Of a DNA stretch of 64,000 bases, positions 12,701-21,078 are shown in pieces. Origin of the DNA: Sclerodactyla briareus (lineage: Eukaryota; Echinodermata; Holothuroidea; Dendrochirotida; Sclerodactylidae); contig JAODTK010003198.1 of NCBI GenBank assembly GCA_026419785.1, positions 372,001 through 436,000 on the forward strand. The letters are read 5' to 3'. The position numbers and the translations under genes are program-made. Position 1 is the first letter of the stretch. Every line of letters begins with the position of its first letter. The notes under the pieces were generated by a model. The model saw only the letters and a list, made by a program, of their open reading frames with translations. It had not been told where the DNA came from and made no database searches.

Positions 12701-15483
12701 TCGACGAGACTACATGTCTCTTGGTACCAGTTGATGATAACCCGCCATGTGCAGCATGAAGTTGGTAGGTATCTATAAGGCACCATATCTGACATAACGT
12801 AAAGCATGTCTCTTGTACAGTCGATGATAACTTCCATTGTGGCAGCATGAAAGTTTGTATGTTTCTGGAAGGAACCATATCCTGACATACCGTGTCTCCT
12901 GGTACATTTGATTGATAACCTGACATGGTGCAGCATGAAAGTTGGTTGGTACTATAAGGAACGCATATCGAACAGACATACTCTATCTCTTGGTACATTT
13001 GGTTGCTAACCCTCCATGGTGCTGCATGAGAGAGTTTATGATTTATAAGGAATCATATCTGACATAACATACCCTGTCTCTTGGTACAGTTGATTGAAGA
13101 ACTCACCATGGTGCTGCATGAGAAACTTGGTAGATAGCTATAAGGAACCATTCTGGCGATCATGACATACCATGTCTCTTGGTAGCAGTGATTGATAACC
13201 GCCATGGTGCTGCATGCAAGATGGTTGGTATCTACAAGAACCATATCTGGTATAGACATACCCTGTCTCTGGTATCAGTTATTGATACCCCGCCATTGTG
13301 CAGCAGAAGTTGGTAGGTATCTATAAGGAACCATACTGACATGACCTCCCCTGGCTCCCTTGTACATTGATTATTACAAGACCTTCCTGTCCCGTCAGTC
13401 ACAGTACCTGTACCACTAATAGAAATGGTAGTATCCATACTGGACGCACTATCTGACATTGATGTCATCATTATCAAAGTCATGTCATATCTCATGTCAC
13501 ATCCTTGTATTGAGTGATGACCCTTCATACATCCACATGAGAGATGGTAGGGCAGCACATTGGTCTTCATTTTGCTTGGATGTGGACCTGACTGGAAGAT
13601 GTGAAAAGTCATGCAGGATTTCCTCCTGTTGTCATAGTTGGCACTGGATCGAGGGATGGACTTGTGCCATAAATGTCCTCTGATCTGGGGGGGGGGGGGT
13701 TATCAGGATATGAAGGAAATTCAGCTTGACATGGAGTCCAAGCTACATCCTACTAATGAGCTGTCAAACTAACTGTGACATATTTGTGCAATGTATAATG
13801 TTTCTGGGGTAGCTTGTACAGTTGGTGGGTACATTCCTATGTGTTGTCTTCATGAATACACCTTGGCCTGAACCCCTACGAATGACCCATCTGGAGCTGT
13901 CTGGTGTTTGCCTACATCCTAGTTTGGTCCCATTGAGGGGTTATGTGATCCTGCCCCACATCTTCCAAAGTTACTCAGGCTACTCACTGATAGGACCCTG
14001 TATCCATGTTAGGGTTCTCAGAATGGGGCCAAGTAATGGTCACCCTAGACCTGGTCACTTGCTTGAAGAGGCCGGATGTTCAGAATCACTGGGTGCTGCC
14101 ATGAGTAGTGACTCCCATTAAATCCTAATAAAGTCCCAGTTGAACCCTTTATTTGTCCATTCAAATGAACAGGTCTCATTGTAAAATTTGGACAACATCC
14201 ATCCATTTCATTTGGTTCAATATGGAATATTGAAACATTCAAACAAGTTTTCATGTAGGGTAATGGGACTCAATGGGAATGTTCTGCAGTGGGGTGCAGT
14301 AAAAAAAAAAAACAATTCAAAAGGCCATGTCTTTCAAAGATGTCCAATGTAGAAACTGCCAGCAGACCCAGAGGAACTCAATACCATACATTTTGGTATT
14401 TTCTTTAACTCTTCAGGGAAGTTCTTCAGTACATCAATGGCAAGTGGCAGTCGGTGAGTGCAGCTGAGGTCGTAGGCAGTTGAGCAAGTTAGAGGGCCAG
14501 GTCTGGATCGCTCTGTTCAACCTATTGGTGGGATCTCAATGTATCAACCAGATACACTACAACGTCATAACAAAACAAATACTCACGTATGATACTGCAG
14601 TCTGAGGACATTGAAATTAAAATTGCAGTTTCCCATTTCACTTGTCATTGAATAAAACTTGAGAACACCTTAACATGTTCTTGTGTTGTTTTTCACCCAC
14701 TTGAATGGTGATAAGCACTTTGACCTTGCTCTACAGTTAGTGCCAACCTTCTCACGAAATATTTAGGCCGGAATGAAAACATGGGTGCACATTCCCAGCG
14801 GGCTTTCATTTCCTCCACTGAGCATCATTTCAAGTGGTCAGTGCTTCCCAGAAATCCCTTCCAGTTTCAAGCAGCATTAGCAAGTGTCTTGCAGCCACTC
14901 CTTGATATTGTTGTCATCTGTTAAATTCCAGGTGAAGGAGCCCTCCACATACTCTGGCAGTACTCGTGCCTCTTGGCAATCAGACTCATAGACTGGAATT
15001 GATAATGTGCTGTGTGCATGTACATGCAAAGTGGAAATGTCACGTAATGCTCCCCAGAACAGCATTTGACCTGACAGATTGGATTCCTGGTCATAGCCTT
15101 GGGCGAGTTTTAGATAAACCTATCCGCAACGTTAAAGAAGAACTTATCCATTTTTTCTTCATTTTTTGTCCAAATTCAAATCGACAAACAAAAATATTTT
15201 CCTACTGAGCATCCCGCCGTGATGCTTCCAGCAATTTCTGGAAAATTGTTCTGTTCCTGCATCTTGGATATAACTCCAACTGATAGCTTCAATGATATCT
15301 ACCTACAGCTCAAAGATGCTGTATAGCACATACTTGTACAAAGGTAGAACTAACGAGCACCTTACAGAAAAGGACCTGAACTGTTTGACAACATATCTAA
15401 CCTTACAAGTATTACCATCAAACATCACAACAATTATGAAATGATTTTTCATTCCTTGGATGGGAGTCCCAATGTATGATGTG

Positions 15484-15526
<43 letters not shown>

Positions 15527-18500
15527 ATGTGACACCTTGTAATAATGTTACTCCAACATGCTTGCTCCAGTTAAAAAAAACTTGATGAGTGTGTTTCCCA
15601 TGATGAGTACATGAATGCTATTTAGTTTTGTATGGCGATGAGTGGGAAAAAGGTGGGAACTGGTATTTTGGCGAATTCCTTGCGATAAGTATGGATGCTA
15701 TTTTATCTCATTTGAGTATGTAGGGGGTGATTTGAGAGGAGAGTGGTTTTCAGCTCCTCATGAAACATGACCGGTGTATTGATCTCAGTTTGAGCAGAGA
15801 CTTAATGTTAGCAGGACATGACGTTAACTTCATTTTGTTCACTTGCCCGAATGTAAGAATTTGTATGAACAGAGTCTTATTATTTGGTAAATTGCATATG
15901 CATCCACTGTTAATTGAGGGCAATTAATGGACTAAAAGTACTTGCCCTGAACAAAAGTCCACTTGCCGTAGGGCAAGTGTTGGGCAAGTAAAATTTGTTA
16001 GAAATTCCAAAAAATCCCTAGTTAATGAGGAAGAAGTGATTATTTTTTATGTTATCACATGAATATAAGATGTCCTTGTTTGGATGTTCTTGGTTTGTAA
16101 TAATTTCTGGCTCCAAATATAAGATACTGTGATTCCGGTTCGGACCATTGAACTTGAACACATGCAGGTGACAGGGCACTTTGGAATTTTGGCCTTCGCT
16201 AATTGAATATTCACTCGTGAGTAGCACATCTGTAACTGTTAATCGTATCCCCCCTCTTTTTTTCAATCATTCCTATAGCTGAGGGGATTCATCACTGAGG
16301 TTCTTCTTGATCAAATGCCTTGCCTGTGTGACCTCCAGAGATATCTTGAACACCTGGCTATGATGGAGCCCCCGGCCACCAAGACTGCTATACTTCTGGA
16401 GCAGGTGAATAGCTGACTGTCTCTAGTGTTACACAGGGTTCTCTGCTGGTCATCAGTGTCCGGTGCTATTCGGTTGTGGATCAATAATAATAATAATATA
16501 ATAATGTACCGTTTCTTATATAGTGTTAAATACTGTATGTCGTACAGTCTCAAAGTGCTGAAGCCATAACCCCCTGTCATGGTAACTTGTTCGGCCCACA
16601 CCATAGTGCACACCCCTAACTATACAATCCTGACAGCCACCAATAGTTGCCCCACAACATGTCCCCGGAGACATTTCATTACATGGCTGCCGTAATCAGC
16701 GCACTTGTGATTGCGAGTAACCTCTCGAAGGTTCCCAATAACACCAGGGCAGGACAAAGCAACAGAGATCAAGCGCCTTGCCCAAGGACACATCGGAAAG
16801 GCCAACCGGCCAGGATTCAAACTCCTGGCCGGTTGAGTGGTATCAGTGACACTTTACAACCGAAATATTCCGGGTTTTGAATTCCAGCAGTCACCGGACG
16901 ATTTACCCTAGGTGGCTGCACTTGCAATTGCGATGGGCAAGGTCTTGGTCTTCACTTCATGGTTCCACTGTGATGCAGTGGCTTTTCGGAGTTACTGGGT
17001 TTGTTAGGGGATATTTGCAATAAGTGTCGGCTGTGAGCAGTCATGTTGAACTTGAACTTCCTCCGCTCCTTCAGGTTCCGAGAAAGTTGGGATTGGTTAC
17101 ACCCCTACCTCGTTATCATCTGAGCACTAGTTGAGAAGAGAAAGCAGTTATCCCTGGTGCTCATCCACAATCAATACAGCCAGGGTTCCTAGATGAGCCT
17201 TAGTTGGCTTCCTGAACCCGGAGAAATCAAATAAAAAATGAAATCAAGCTAATCTGATCTCCAATAGTGAATGCCGGCTTGATGAGGGATAAAAAAAAAA
17301 AACTATCTATTGATGTGATTATAACTTCTTCTGATGAGTGAGAGTCATACTGTTCATGTCACAACGTTATTATTTGAGTTATTGCACTCTGGTCAATCAA
17401 AAAGCATTCAGGTCATCAATTGCTGCCTGGAAGCTGATTTTCTGTTTGGGTGGTACACTTTTGTCATGGTGACACACTTTGTGTGGGTGCACAACCTGGA
17501 AAGAACAGCACTGGTCACATACTTAAAGCTAATTGAATAACCTTGTAAAAAGTTCATATTTATAACATAATGGGAACATTACTAAAAGGAGCCTGAACCC
17601 TGTATTTTTAGCATTTGAAAGAAAAATCTCAACAACTTTCAATCTCCCATATCCAGAAGTGTCTTTTTGTGGGTATCATATGTAGGGCTTGCCACTAGAA
17701 GTAGCTTTAGCTATATCTGGGCGGCCTATAGTTGATTTCCTCATCTAGGTAGAAGCAGCTCTGCATGCATTTATCAAATGGAATGCGCCTGTAGGCTGTG
17801 TTTTATGCATTTCAGAACAAAACCCTGCTCAGTAACTTCCATCCTCTCATGTCTACATTTGTCCTGGTGTTATATAGCTGGTTAAGAATATTATGCAGCT
17901 CACAGGAATATCATTTCCTCTGTAACCTGTAGGGTGTACACTTATACCCGCGTGGGTTGATGTGTCATCAAACTTGACCTGCCTTGGGATTTCATGCCCT
18001 GCCTGATGGATGGGAATCTTCCGTTTGCTGAGCCAATTTTCCTGGTGCTTGTGAAAGACAGAAACCCGAGAATTGAGGTGGCTGGAGGGTTGGGACACGA
18101 GTGCAATCTTCCAGGAGAGGAGTGCTCTAATAGAGTTTAGCGAGCTACTGTCATAGCTGAAAATGCTCTCCCTAATATCTGGAGGCTGGTTGTAAGGCTT
18201 TCATTGCAACATACTCATATAGGGCTTTCAGGTTATAGTAAGTTACTTTATAGCTTGGATAAGTTGAGGAACATGCTCAGGCTAGTAGGATTACGACTGT
18301 GTTTGAATGGAGACAACTTTGACCTTGGTTCTTCAGTTACCGAGAGGTTTATGAGAAGATTGTCCACTACACCAAGGCAAGTGGGGGGCTATAGCCAAAC
18401 ACCAGTGCTGACTGTAGTTGCCCCTCAAGGATGACATGAGACAACAGGCTAGAGGTTCTTGTTCAATTTCATCAAACATCAATATCTGATTGGATTTGGA

Positions 18501-21078
18501 TTTTGCATTTCCTGTAGTTGCTCAAAAATTTATCTAAAGTTGTTGTGATTAGTGTGCAAAGTTGACCAGCATGGCTGCTGCTGGTACTAGCACAGTTGGT
18601 ATAGCGTCTGTCTACAACCAGGAACTCACGGATCAGTGTTCAAATCTCAGTTGGGTTCCCCCCAAGAAAACACCCCCAAAACTTAAAAAGTTATACCTCT
18701 TGCTCAAGATGATGCCGCATTTGCTGCAATACCTTACCCCCCAAAATATAGGCATTGCCTGAATATTCCTAGCGGACTGTTTGGGGTGGATGAACTGGGT
18801 GTCCACTACTTCAACACTTACACAGGTTGTGTTAATTCATCTTTAAATATATGCAGACAGTGAGTGTTTATGAGTGTTAAATTGTTATTCATAATATTTC
18901 ATGGCTCAAAATATTGAACATTTCACTAAAGTTCAATGATTAGGGTATTATGAACAACTGCACAACATTCATTGGCTGTTTCGTATAACACTAGCGATAA
19001 AGTTTGGAGACTTCTCAATGTTAATGTAAATTTGTGGGAAAAAATTGTGACAAAATTTACGATGCTATATATGTTTGTACAAATACTCCTAGAGCAGTTT
19101 ATGTCAAATTACTAGGAAATAAAACAAAGAAAATTGTCAGGGTAACACTAGCTGTACTGTTGCAGTCGTTTTGCCAACATAATGTTCTATCATTAGAAGA
19201 AAAAATCATAATCTGAATTCACATTATTGTTGGTAACTAAGTTTCCATGAGAACTGTTTGCCAATCATGTAATAGTACTGATTCTTTTCAGTGTCATGTG
19301 ATGACAATTGCCCAATTTATTGACAGGGATATAATGAGGTGTTATGTTATACCTAATTACCTTTATATATTGTACCTAATTACATACCTATGTTCACCTG
19401 TGTTACAGAAAGTCATGCATTGAGGTGTGAAACTGATGATCCTTGTACAGTCATTCCCATTGAGGAATGCATATTCACTGATTATCCTGAACAGTGAACA
19501 GATAGAATCATATGGAATCAAATTCATTGTGTAGGACATGCTTTCTCTTCAAACATCAGCTGTTCTCTATCATGTAGATTTAATTGCCTTTCAAGAATTG
19601 GTCAACTGGAATCACAAAAAAAACAGCCATTGTTTTTAAACATCAACTGTTCCCTAGCTGTTAAAGAGTGGACTCATTTTTTTCAGGTTCGCTGACACAT
19701 ACAATATTGATGTTGTAGAGAACCTGCTCTCTGATCCACCAAAGTGTGCCTTATGTGGAGACACTGCCCCCAAGAGATGCTCAAGATGTAAAAATGAGTG
19801 GTATTGGAAGGTAAAAAAACTATTCAAGTTTGTTCTATGCTGCCTTTCCCTTTTTCTGCTTCAACCTGTCATAAGTGGTGGGTCTTGAAAAAACAATATA
19901 AAGGGTATGGAGTGTCAATTAACCAACCAGAATCTTTGACTGTTTTGTGATTTGTAGTTGCATTTATCTATTAATGTATTAAGGTTTTTTGTCTCGCCTA
20001 AACCGTGGAACCTGTCCTGCTGAAAATTTTGTGGGAGGTGTACAGTGAAAAGTTGTCGATATGCATCCACTTTTCGACCTGGCTTACTAAATAGCATAAA
20101 TTTGCATAATTATTGAAAATTGGCCCGAAAGCTTGCGTACAAGATACCTCTTGATTGATAAATGCATTCATTGGTGATGCAGTTCTTCGTATATCACAAC
20201 TACGAAGTGTACACAAACTGATTGGATTCGCAATTTATGTGAGCTTTAAAAATTGTTGGCATTTTCATGAAACTCGTGGACATGGTTTATTCATATGTCA
20301 TCAAAAGTCATTCAAGGTCACTCATGGAGGGAAACTGCCAGATATTAACATTCTCTAGTGAATATTTTGGGTTAGGGTTTCCATCAGAAGCAATGAAAAC
20401 TTTGCAATGAAAATTTTACATGAAAACCATCATGTCACTCTAGGTCATTTGAGGTCAAACTGAAATAAAATAAAGTTGGAGCCCCTCCGGAACCCTCCAG
20501 CAATGTTTCGTCTGAATTTATCAGCTGGTAACCACTACAGCTCCTAACAACAAGAATACAGCAATATGTGAAAACAATAGGAGGGCTCCTGTTAATATAT
20601 AATGAAATCCAGCACTCTACATTCCCTTGTTGAATAAAACCAAAAATGTGGATGTGGAAACCCCTCTCTTTCTCCTGATTTGTCGTGTTGATAGATATAT
20701 GGTCAAATGGCCAGAAAGTGTCCCCCACCTTCTTGGCCCCTGCACAAGATTGAAGAATGTAAGGTATATGAGCTAGGCAGGTTTTGTGAAACAAGTGTAG
20801 ATTGATTGATCCTACAGAGAAATTATTCCTTGCTTCTGTGATAGTTTTGTTGTCTTGCCTGAACAAGGAGACACAGAGTGATCAGTTTGTTGTGTGTGTG
20901 TCTGTCTGCCTGTGATGATTACATTCCCTTGTGTGAACTAGTCGGTGACAATGCAGGATGGCAACCTAACAGAACATTAATGGTCCTATTTGGTTTTTTT
21001 TTCTATCGCAGGGAGTGTCAAGTTAAACACTGGAAGAAGCATAAACCTGCCTGCAACATCGTAGAAGCAGCATCATAG
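3598..21078 (+). CDS. zmynd10: ZMYND10 (DNAAF7) orthologue, multi-exon locus
   Basis: ZMYND10 is a cytoplasmic dynein axonemal assembly factor. It works with LRRC6/DNAAF11 and HSP90-type chaperones to preassemble outer and inner dynein arms of motile cilia (family knowledge). Ten exons or exon candidates, in family order, are visible: 3598-3707, 4254-4416, 7984-8044, 8864-8958, 11022-11121, 14417-14586, 16279-16404, 18337-18454, 19687-19810 and 21012-21078. Their total (about 1.13 kb) falls short of the usual roughly 1.3 kb by about two exons: the first coding exon and one between 4.4 and 8.0 kb, which I could not find. Nearly all exons need 1-2 small indel corrections to read through, yet the AG acceptors and almost all GT donors are good. 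Introns are retained, so this is not a processed copy. I favour sequencing or assembly indels over true pseudogenisation, but the sequence cannot decide. Confidence 0.9.
4254..4416 (+). CDS. zmynd10: ZMYND10 exon, conserved VW...LYHEA region
   Basis: The acceptor is CAG at 4251-4253; the donor is TACAAG/GTGGGC at 4416/4417. Three reading-frame segments together give the family pattern: VTDLL, then [20 protein letters not shown], then IPLYMV, then [17 protein letters not shown]. This matches the ZMYND10 region in which a conserved Glu-X-Trp is followed by a Pro-(I/L)-Tyr-Met-Val strand and a His-Glu-Ala helix. Moving between segments needs indels near 4276, 4335 and 4362. No single frame is open across the exon. 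Confidence 0.88.
4417..6480. other. ZMYND10 intron, no further exon identified
   Basis: Mostly unique-looking AT-rich DNA. The family predicts an exon for a D-Y-C-x-R-K-L-T helix between here and 7983, but no match was seen. A 139-residue minus-strand frame (5484-5903) has no recognisable domain and is probably chance. The stretch 6145-6240, with AAAGCGCTTTAA, resembles the common invertebrate repeat type that reads 'trinucleotide AAT run, then TATATAGCGCTTT'. Confidence 0.45.
6484..6720 (+). repeat. Short degenerate tandem repeat (about 55-65 bp unit)
   Basis: Three to four degenerate units share the pattern CAGTGGCACAGGGGATCTG with CACC-CTGGCCAAC and TAATCCCATACC. Further copies at 7085-7180 lie on the other side of a SINE, as if the SINE inserted into this array. 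Confidence 0.65.
6735..7083 (+). mobile_element. tRNA-derived SINE, copy 1 of a two-copy family
   Basis: The head has a pol III A box (TAGCACATTGGTATAGC) and a B box (GGGGTTCGATTCC at 6784). The 3' domain (about 6945-7083) has TTATTCCGTGTAC, TTTGCAGCTGACAAT, CAGTATCTGGTCTGCATCC and TCTGCTCGGCAGTATATACC, ending in an A run. The same 3' domain occurs at 37595-37740. The head does not fold as a working tRNA gene, because the 5' acceptor arm is not matched. Confidence 0.75.
7984..8044 (+). CDS. zmynd10: Probable ZMYND10 exon, variable linker
   Basis: A 61-bp segment lies between a good acceptor (TTTGCAG ending 7983) and a consensus donor (GAG/GTATGT at 8044/8045). One frame is fully open ([20 protein letters not shown]). 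It sits where the family has its poorly conserved linker, between the DYC-RKLT helix and the segment that begins with the next exon. Support comes from position and splice signals rather than residue identity. Confidence 0.45.
8045..8863. other. ZMYND10 intron
   Basis: Intronic DNA with one imperfect duplication: the segment around GGAGGTATGTGGAGGCTACC (8552) recurs about 73 bp later as GGAGGAATGTGAAGGCTACC. Nothing else is recognised. Confidence 0.5.
8864..8958 (+). CDS. zmynd10: ZMYND10 exon, central helical region
   Basis: The acceptor is CCCAG ending 8863. The frame reads [19 protein letters not shown] and then ILRYLNESF, matching the family block in which an E-L-x-x-Q-x-E-L-x-F-E-I-A segment leads into KA-(L/V)-S-(V/I)-LRYI. 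The clean frame meets TGA at 8948. One extra T in the TTTT run would account for this and would let the exon end at the weak donor AACT/GTATTA (8958/8959). The 3' boundary is therefore approximate. Confidence 0.88.
9266..9279 (+). repeat. Poly-G run
   Basis: About 14 consecutive G in a purine-rich context within a ZMYND10 intron. Confidence 0.85.
9830..10545. repeat. Degenerate GGTCA-type tandem repeat in a ZMYND10 intron
   Basis: There are recurrent AGGTCA/GGTCAAA/AAGGTCAC words with CAGAGAACCCAGCTGGAAATAG-like segments, spaced roughly 140-300 bp apart and strongly diverged. The same style of repeat occurs at 20230-20460, 23480-25090 and 27420-28330. Such degenerate repeats are widespread in marine invertebrate genomes. 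A short CA microsatellite (10587-10603) follows. Confidence 0.55.
11022..11121 (+). CDS. zmynd10: ZMYND10 exon that founded the adjacent 92-bp array
   Basis: The acceptor is TTTATCACCAG (ends 11021); the donor is GATG/GTAAGT at 11121/11122, an excellent 5' splice site. It reads LTHDVAP, then [13 protein letters not shown], with a one-base gap near 11043 and a frameshift near 11093 in the LIDNPPW segment. This matches the family block ending R-M-x-x-T-H-(N/D)-(L/I)-PCLLV-x-L. The last 65 bp are the part repeated in the array that follows immediately. It is the only copy with an upstream acceptor and the full exon, so it is probably the authentic exon. Confidence 0.82.
11122..13378 (+). repeat. 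zmynd10: 92-bp minisatellite made of a ZMYND10 exon/donor junction
   Basis: There are about 25 tandem copies. The GTAGGT/GTAAGT junction recurs at 11122, 11214 and then every 92 bp. Each unit is about 65 bp of exon plus about 27 bp of intron. The exon part reads [16 protein letters not shown] followed by C-S-M-K in the best copies; others carry NLTW or LCLLV variants. It is followed by the intron start GTAGGTATCT and AAGGAACCATATCTG. A TGA just before the HDIPC codons closes the exon frame in each unit, and no unit has its own acceptor, so the array should be intronic. Because 92 is not a multiple of 3, minus-strand frames are open by accident and are not genes. Copies before about 12,200 are nearly uniform. 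Copies after that carry many 1-2 base deletions and shorter periods. Confidence 0.93.
13379..14416. other. ZMYND10 intron right of the array
   Basis: Unique-looking DNA with a G run at 13686-13699. A 99-residue plus-strand frame (13822-14121) has no family signature. Nothing else is recognised. Confidence 0.45.
14417..14586 (+). CDS. zmynd10: ZMYND10 exon, GQVWIAL region
   Basis: The acceptor is CTTCAG ending 14416; the probable donor is CTCAC/GTATGA at 14586/14587. It reads [18 protein letters not shown] and then [19 protein letters not shown], matching the family block around G-K-(L/V)-Q-x-(F/Y)...W and KL-(D/E)-GQVWIAL-(Y/F)-NLL. A missing G near 14422 and an indel near 14473 are needed for one frame. 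A good donor-like TCG/GTGAGTG occurs inside at 14453/14454. The spacing between W and SKLEGQVW equals the family spacing, so I read through it. Confidence 0.88.
14587..16278. other. ZMYND10 intron
   Basis: It contains a GT dinucleotide microsatellite (15487-15525) and otherwise unique-looking AT-rich DNA. No exon was recognised. Confidence 0.5.
15487..15525 (+). repeat. GT microsatellite
   Basis: About 19 uninterrupted GT dinucleotides. Confidence 0.95.
16279..16404 (+). CDS. zmynd10: ZMYND10 exon, LLDQ helix region
   Basis: This 126-bp exon is fully open and needs no correction. The acceptor is TCCTATAG (ends 16278); the donor is GAGCAG/GTGAAT (16404/16405). It reads [20 protein letters not shown], then [12 protein letters not shown], then ILLEQ, matching the family block L-R-x-(F/Y)-(L/I)-T-(D/E)-x-LLDQ-(L/M)-P...L-A-H-L ending at (V/L)-LEQ. 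It is the cleanest anchor for the orthology call. Confidence 0.95.
16484..16855 (-). mobile_element. SINE-like repeat, minus strand, in a ZMYND10 intron
   Basis: It starts with an AAT trinucleotide run and ACCGTTTCTTATATAGTG, the usual tail of a repeat class common in invertebrates. Further on it has GCGCCTTGCCCAAGGACAC and AGGATTCAAACTCC, which on the minus strand read as the CCTTGGGCAAGG core and a pol III B box (GAGTTTGAATCC). The palindromic GGCC-rich end (CCGGCCAGG...CCTGGCCGG) is unusual. Confidence 0.55.
16857..17033 (+). repeat. Dispersed 175-bp repeat, copy 1
   Basis: It shares CAACC-GAATATTCCGGGTT, GAATTCCA-CAGTCACCGG, CACTTCATGGTTC and GATATTTGCAAT with 52364-52530 in the same order and orientation, at roughly 75-80% identity by eye. 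No coding frame or terminal repeat was recognised. It directly abuts the SINE-like element to its left. Confidence 0.75.
17034..18336. other. ZMYND10 intron
   Basis: Unique-looking. A splice-acceptor-like site at 17069-17074 followed by GTTCCGAGAAAGTTGG was considered as an exon and rejected, because the matching family segment occurs at 18337. Confidence 0.45.
18337..18454 (+). CDS. zmynd10: ZMYND10 exon, GKWxAIAKHQ region
   Basis: The acceptor is TTCTTCAG (ends 18336); the donor is AGAG/GTTCTT (18454/18455). It reads [12 protein letters not shown], then [10 protein letters not shown], then KDDMRQQAR. This matches the invariant GKW-x-AIAKHQ of ZMYND10 and the helix that leads into the R-x-(W/F)-A-(D/E)-TY motif of the next exon. 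One base is missing between the Thr and Gly codons (near 18374). Two compensating indels surround TGA/TAG triplets at about 18410-18417. Confidence 0.88.
18583..18665 (+). mobile_element. tRNA-derived SINE head
   Basis: The A box-like CAGTTGGTATAGCG (18594) and B box-like AGTGTTCAAATCTC (18635) are spaced as in a tRNA. The flanks do not pair as an acceptor stem, so this is a SINE head or tRNA pseudogene inside an intron rather than a functional tRNA gene. Confidence 0.55.
18666..19686. other. ZMYND10 intron
   Basis: AT-rich, no exon or repeat family recognised apart from short internal duplications (for example TACCTAATTAC at about 19350 and 19375). Confidence 0.45.
19687..19810 (+). CDS. 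zmynd10: ZMYND10 exon, first half of MYND zinc finger
   Basis: The acceptor is TTTTTTCAG (ends 19686); the donor is GGAAG/GTAAAA (19810/19811). It reads [19 protein letters not shown], then [20 protein letters not shown]. The MYND ligands C-x2-C and C-x2-C are present. At the next ligand the sequence reads TATTGGAAG where the family has Tyr-Cys; two bases appear to be missing, which removes a zinc-binding cysteine and shifts the frame into the last exon. Confidence 0.95.
19811..21011. other. ZMYND10 last intron
   Basis: It contains a degenerate GGTCA-type segment at 20230-20460 and otherwise unique-looking DNA. A 143-residue minus-strand frame (20435-20866) shows no recognisable domain. Confidence 0.45.
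21012..21078 (+). CDS. zmynd10: ZMYND10 last exon, end of MYND zinc finger
   Basis: The acceptor is TCTATCGCAG (ends 21011). It reads [16 protein letters not shown], then I-V-E-A-A-S and a TAG at 21076-21078. It supplies the second half of the MYND finger (C-Q-x3-W-x2-H-x3-C). In the family this finger binds LRRC6. The protein would end six residues after the last cysteine-asparagine pair, a typical length. A second open frame continues downstream and is reported as a finding. Confidence 0.93.

Noticed and set aside
10974..13259. A ladder of minus-strand frames of 60-148 residues (repeating MLHHV-LSI-CTRR-like text) over the 92-bp array
   Set aside because: They are three-phase read-through of the minisatellite on the wrong strand. 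The plus strand explains the sequence as ZMYND10 exon and intron.
14453..14460. TCG/GTGAGTG as the true donor of the GKW exon
   Set aside because: Coding homology ([13 protein letters not shown]) continues downstream with the spacing expected for uninterrupted protein.
17075..17130. Acceptor-like CTTCAG followed by GTTCCGAGAAAGTTGG as the ZMYND10 exon after LLEQ
   Set aside because: Only two or three residues fit. The invariant GKW-AIAKHQ segment is at 18337-18454 with its own splice sites.
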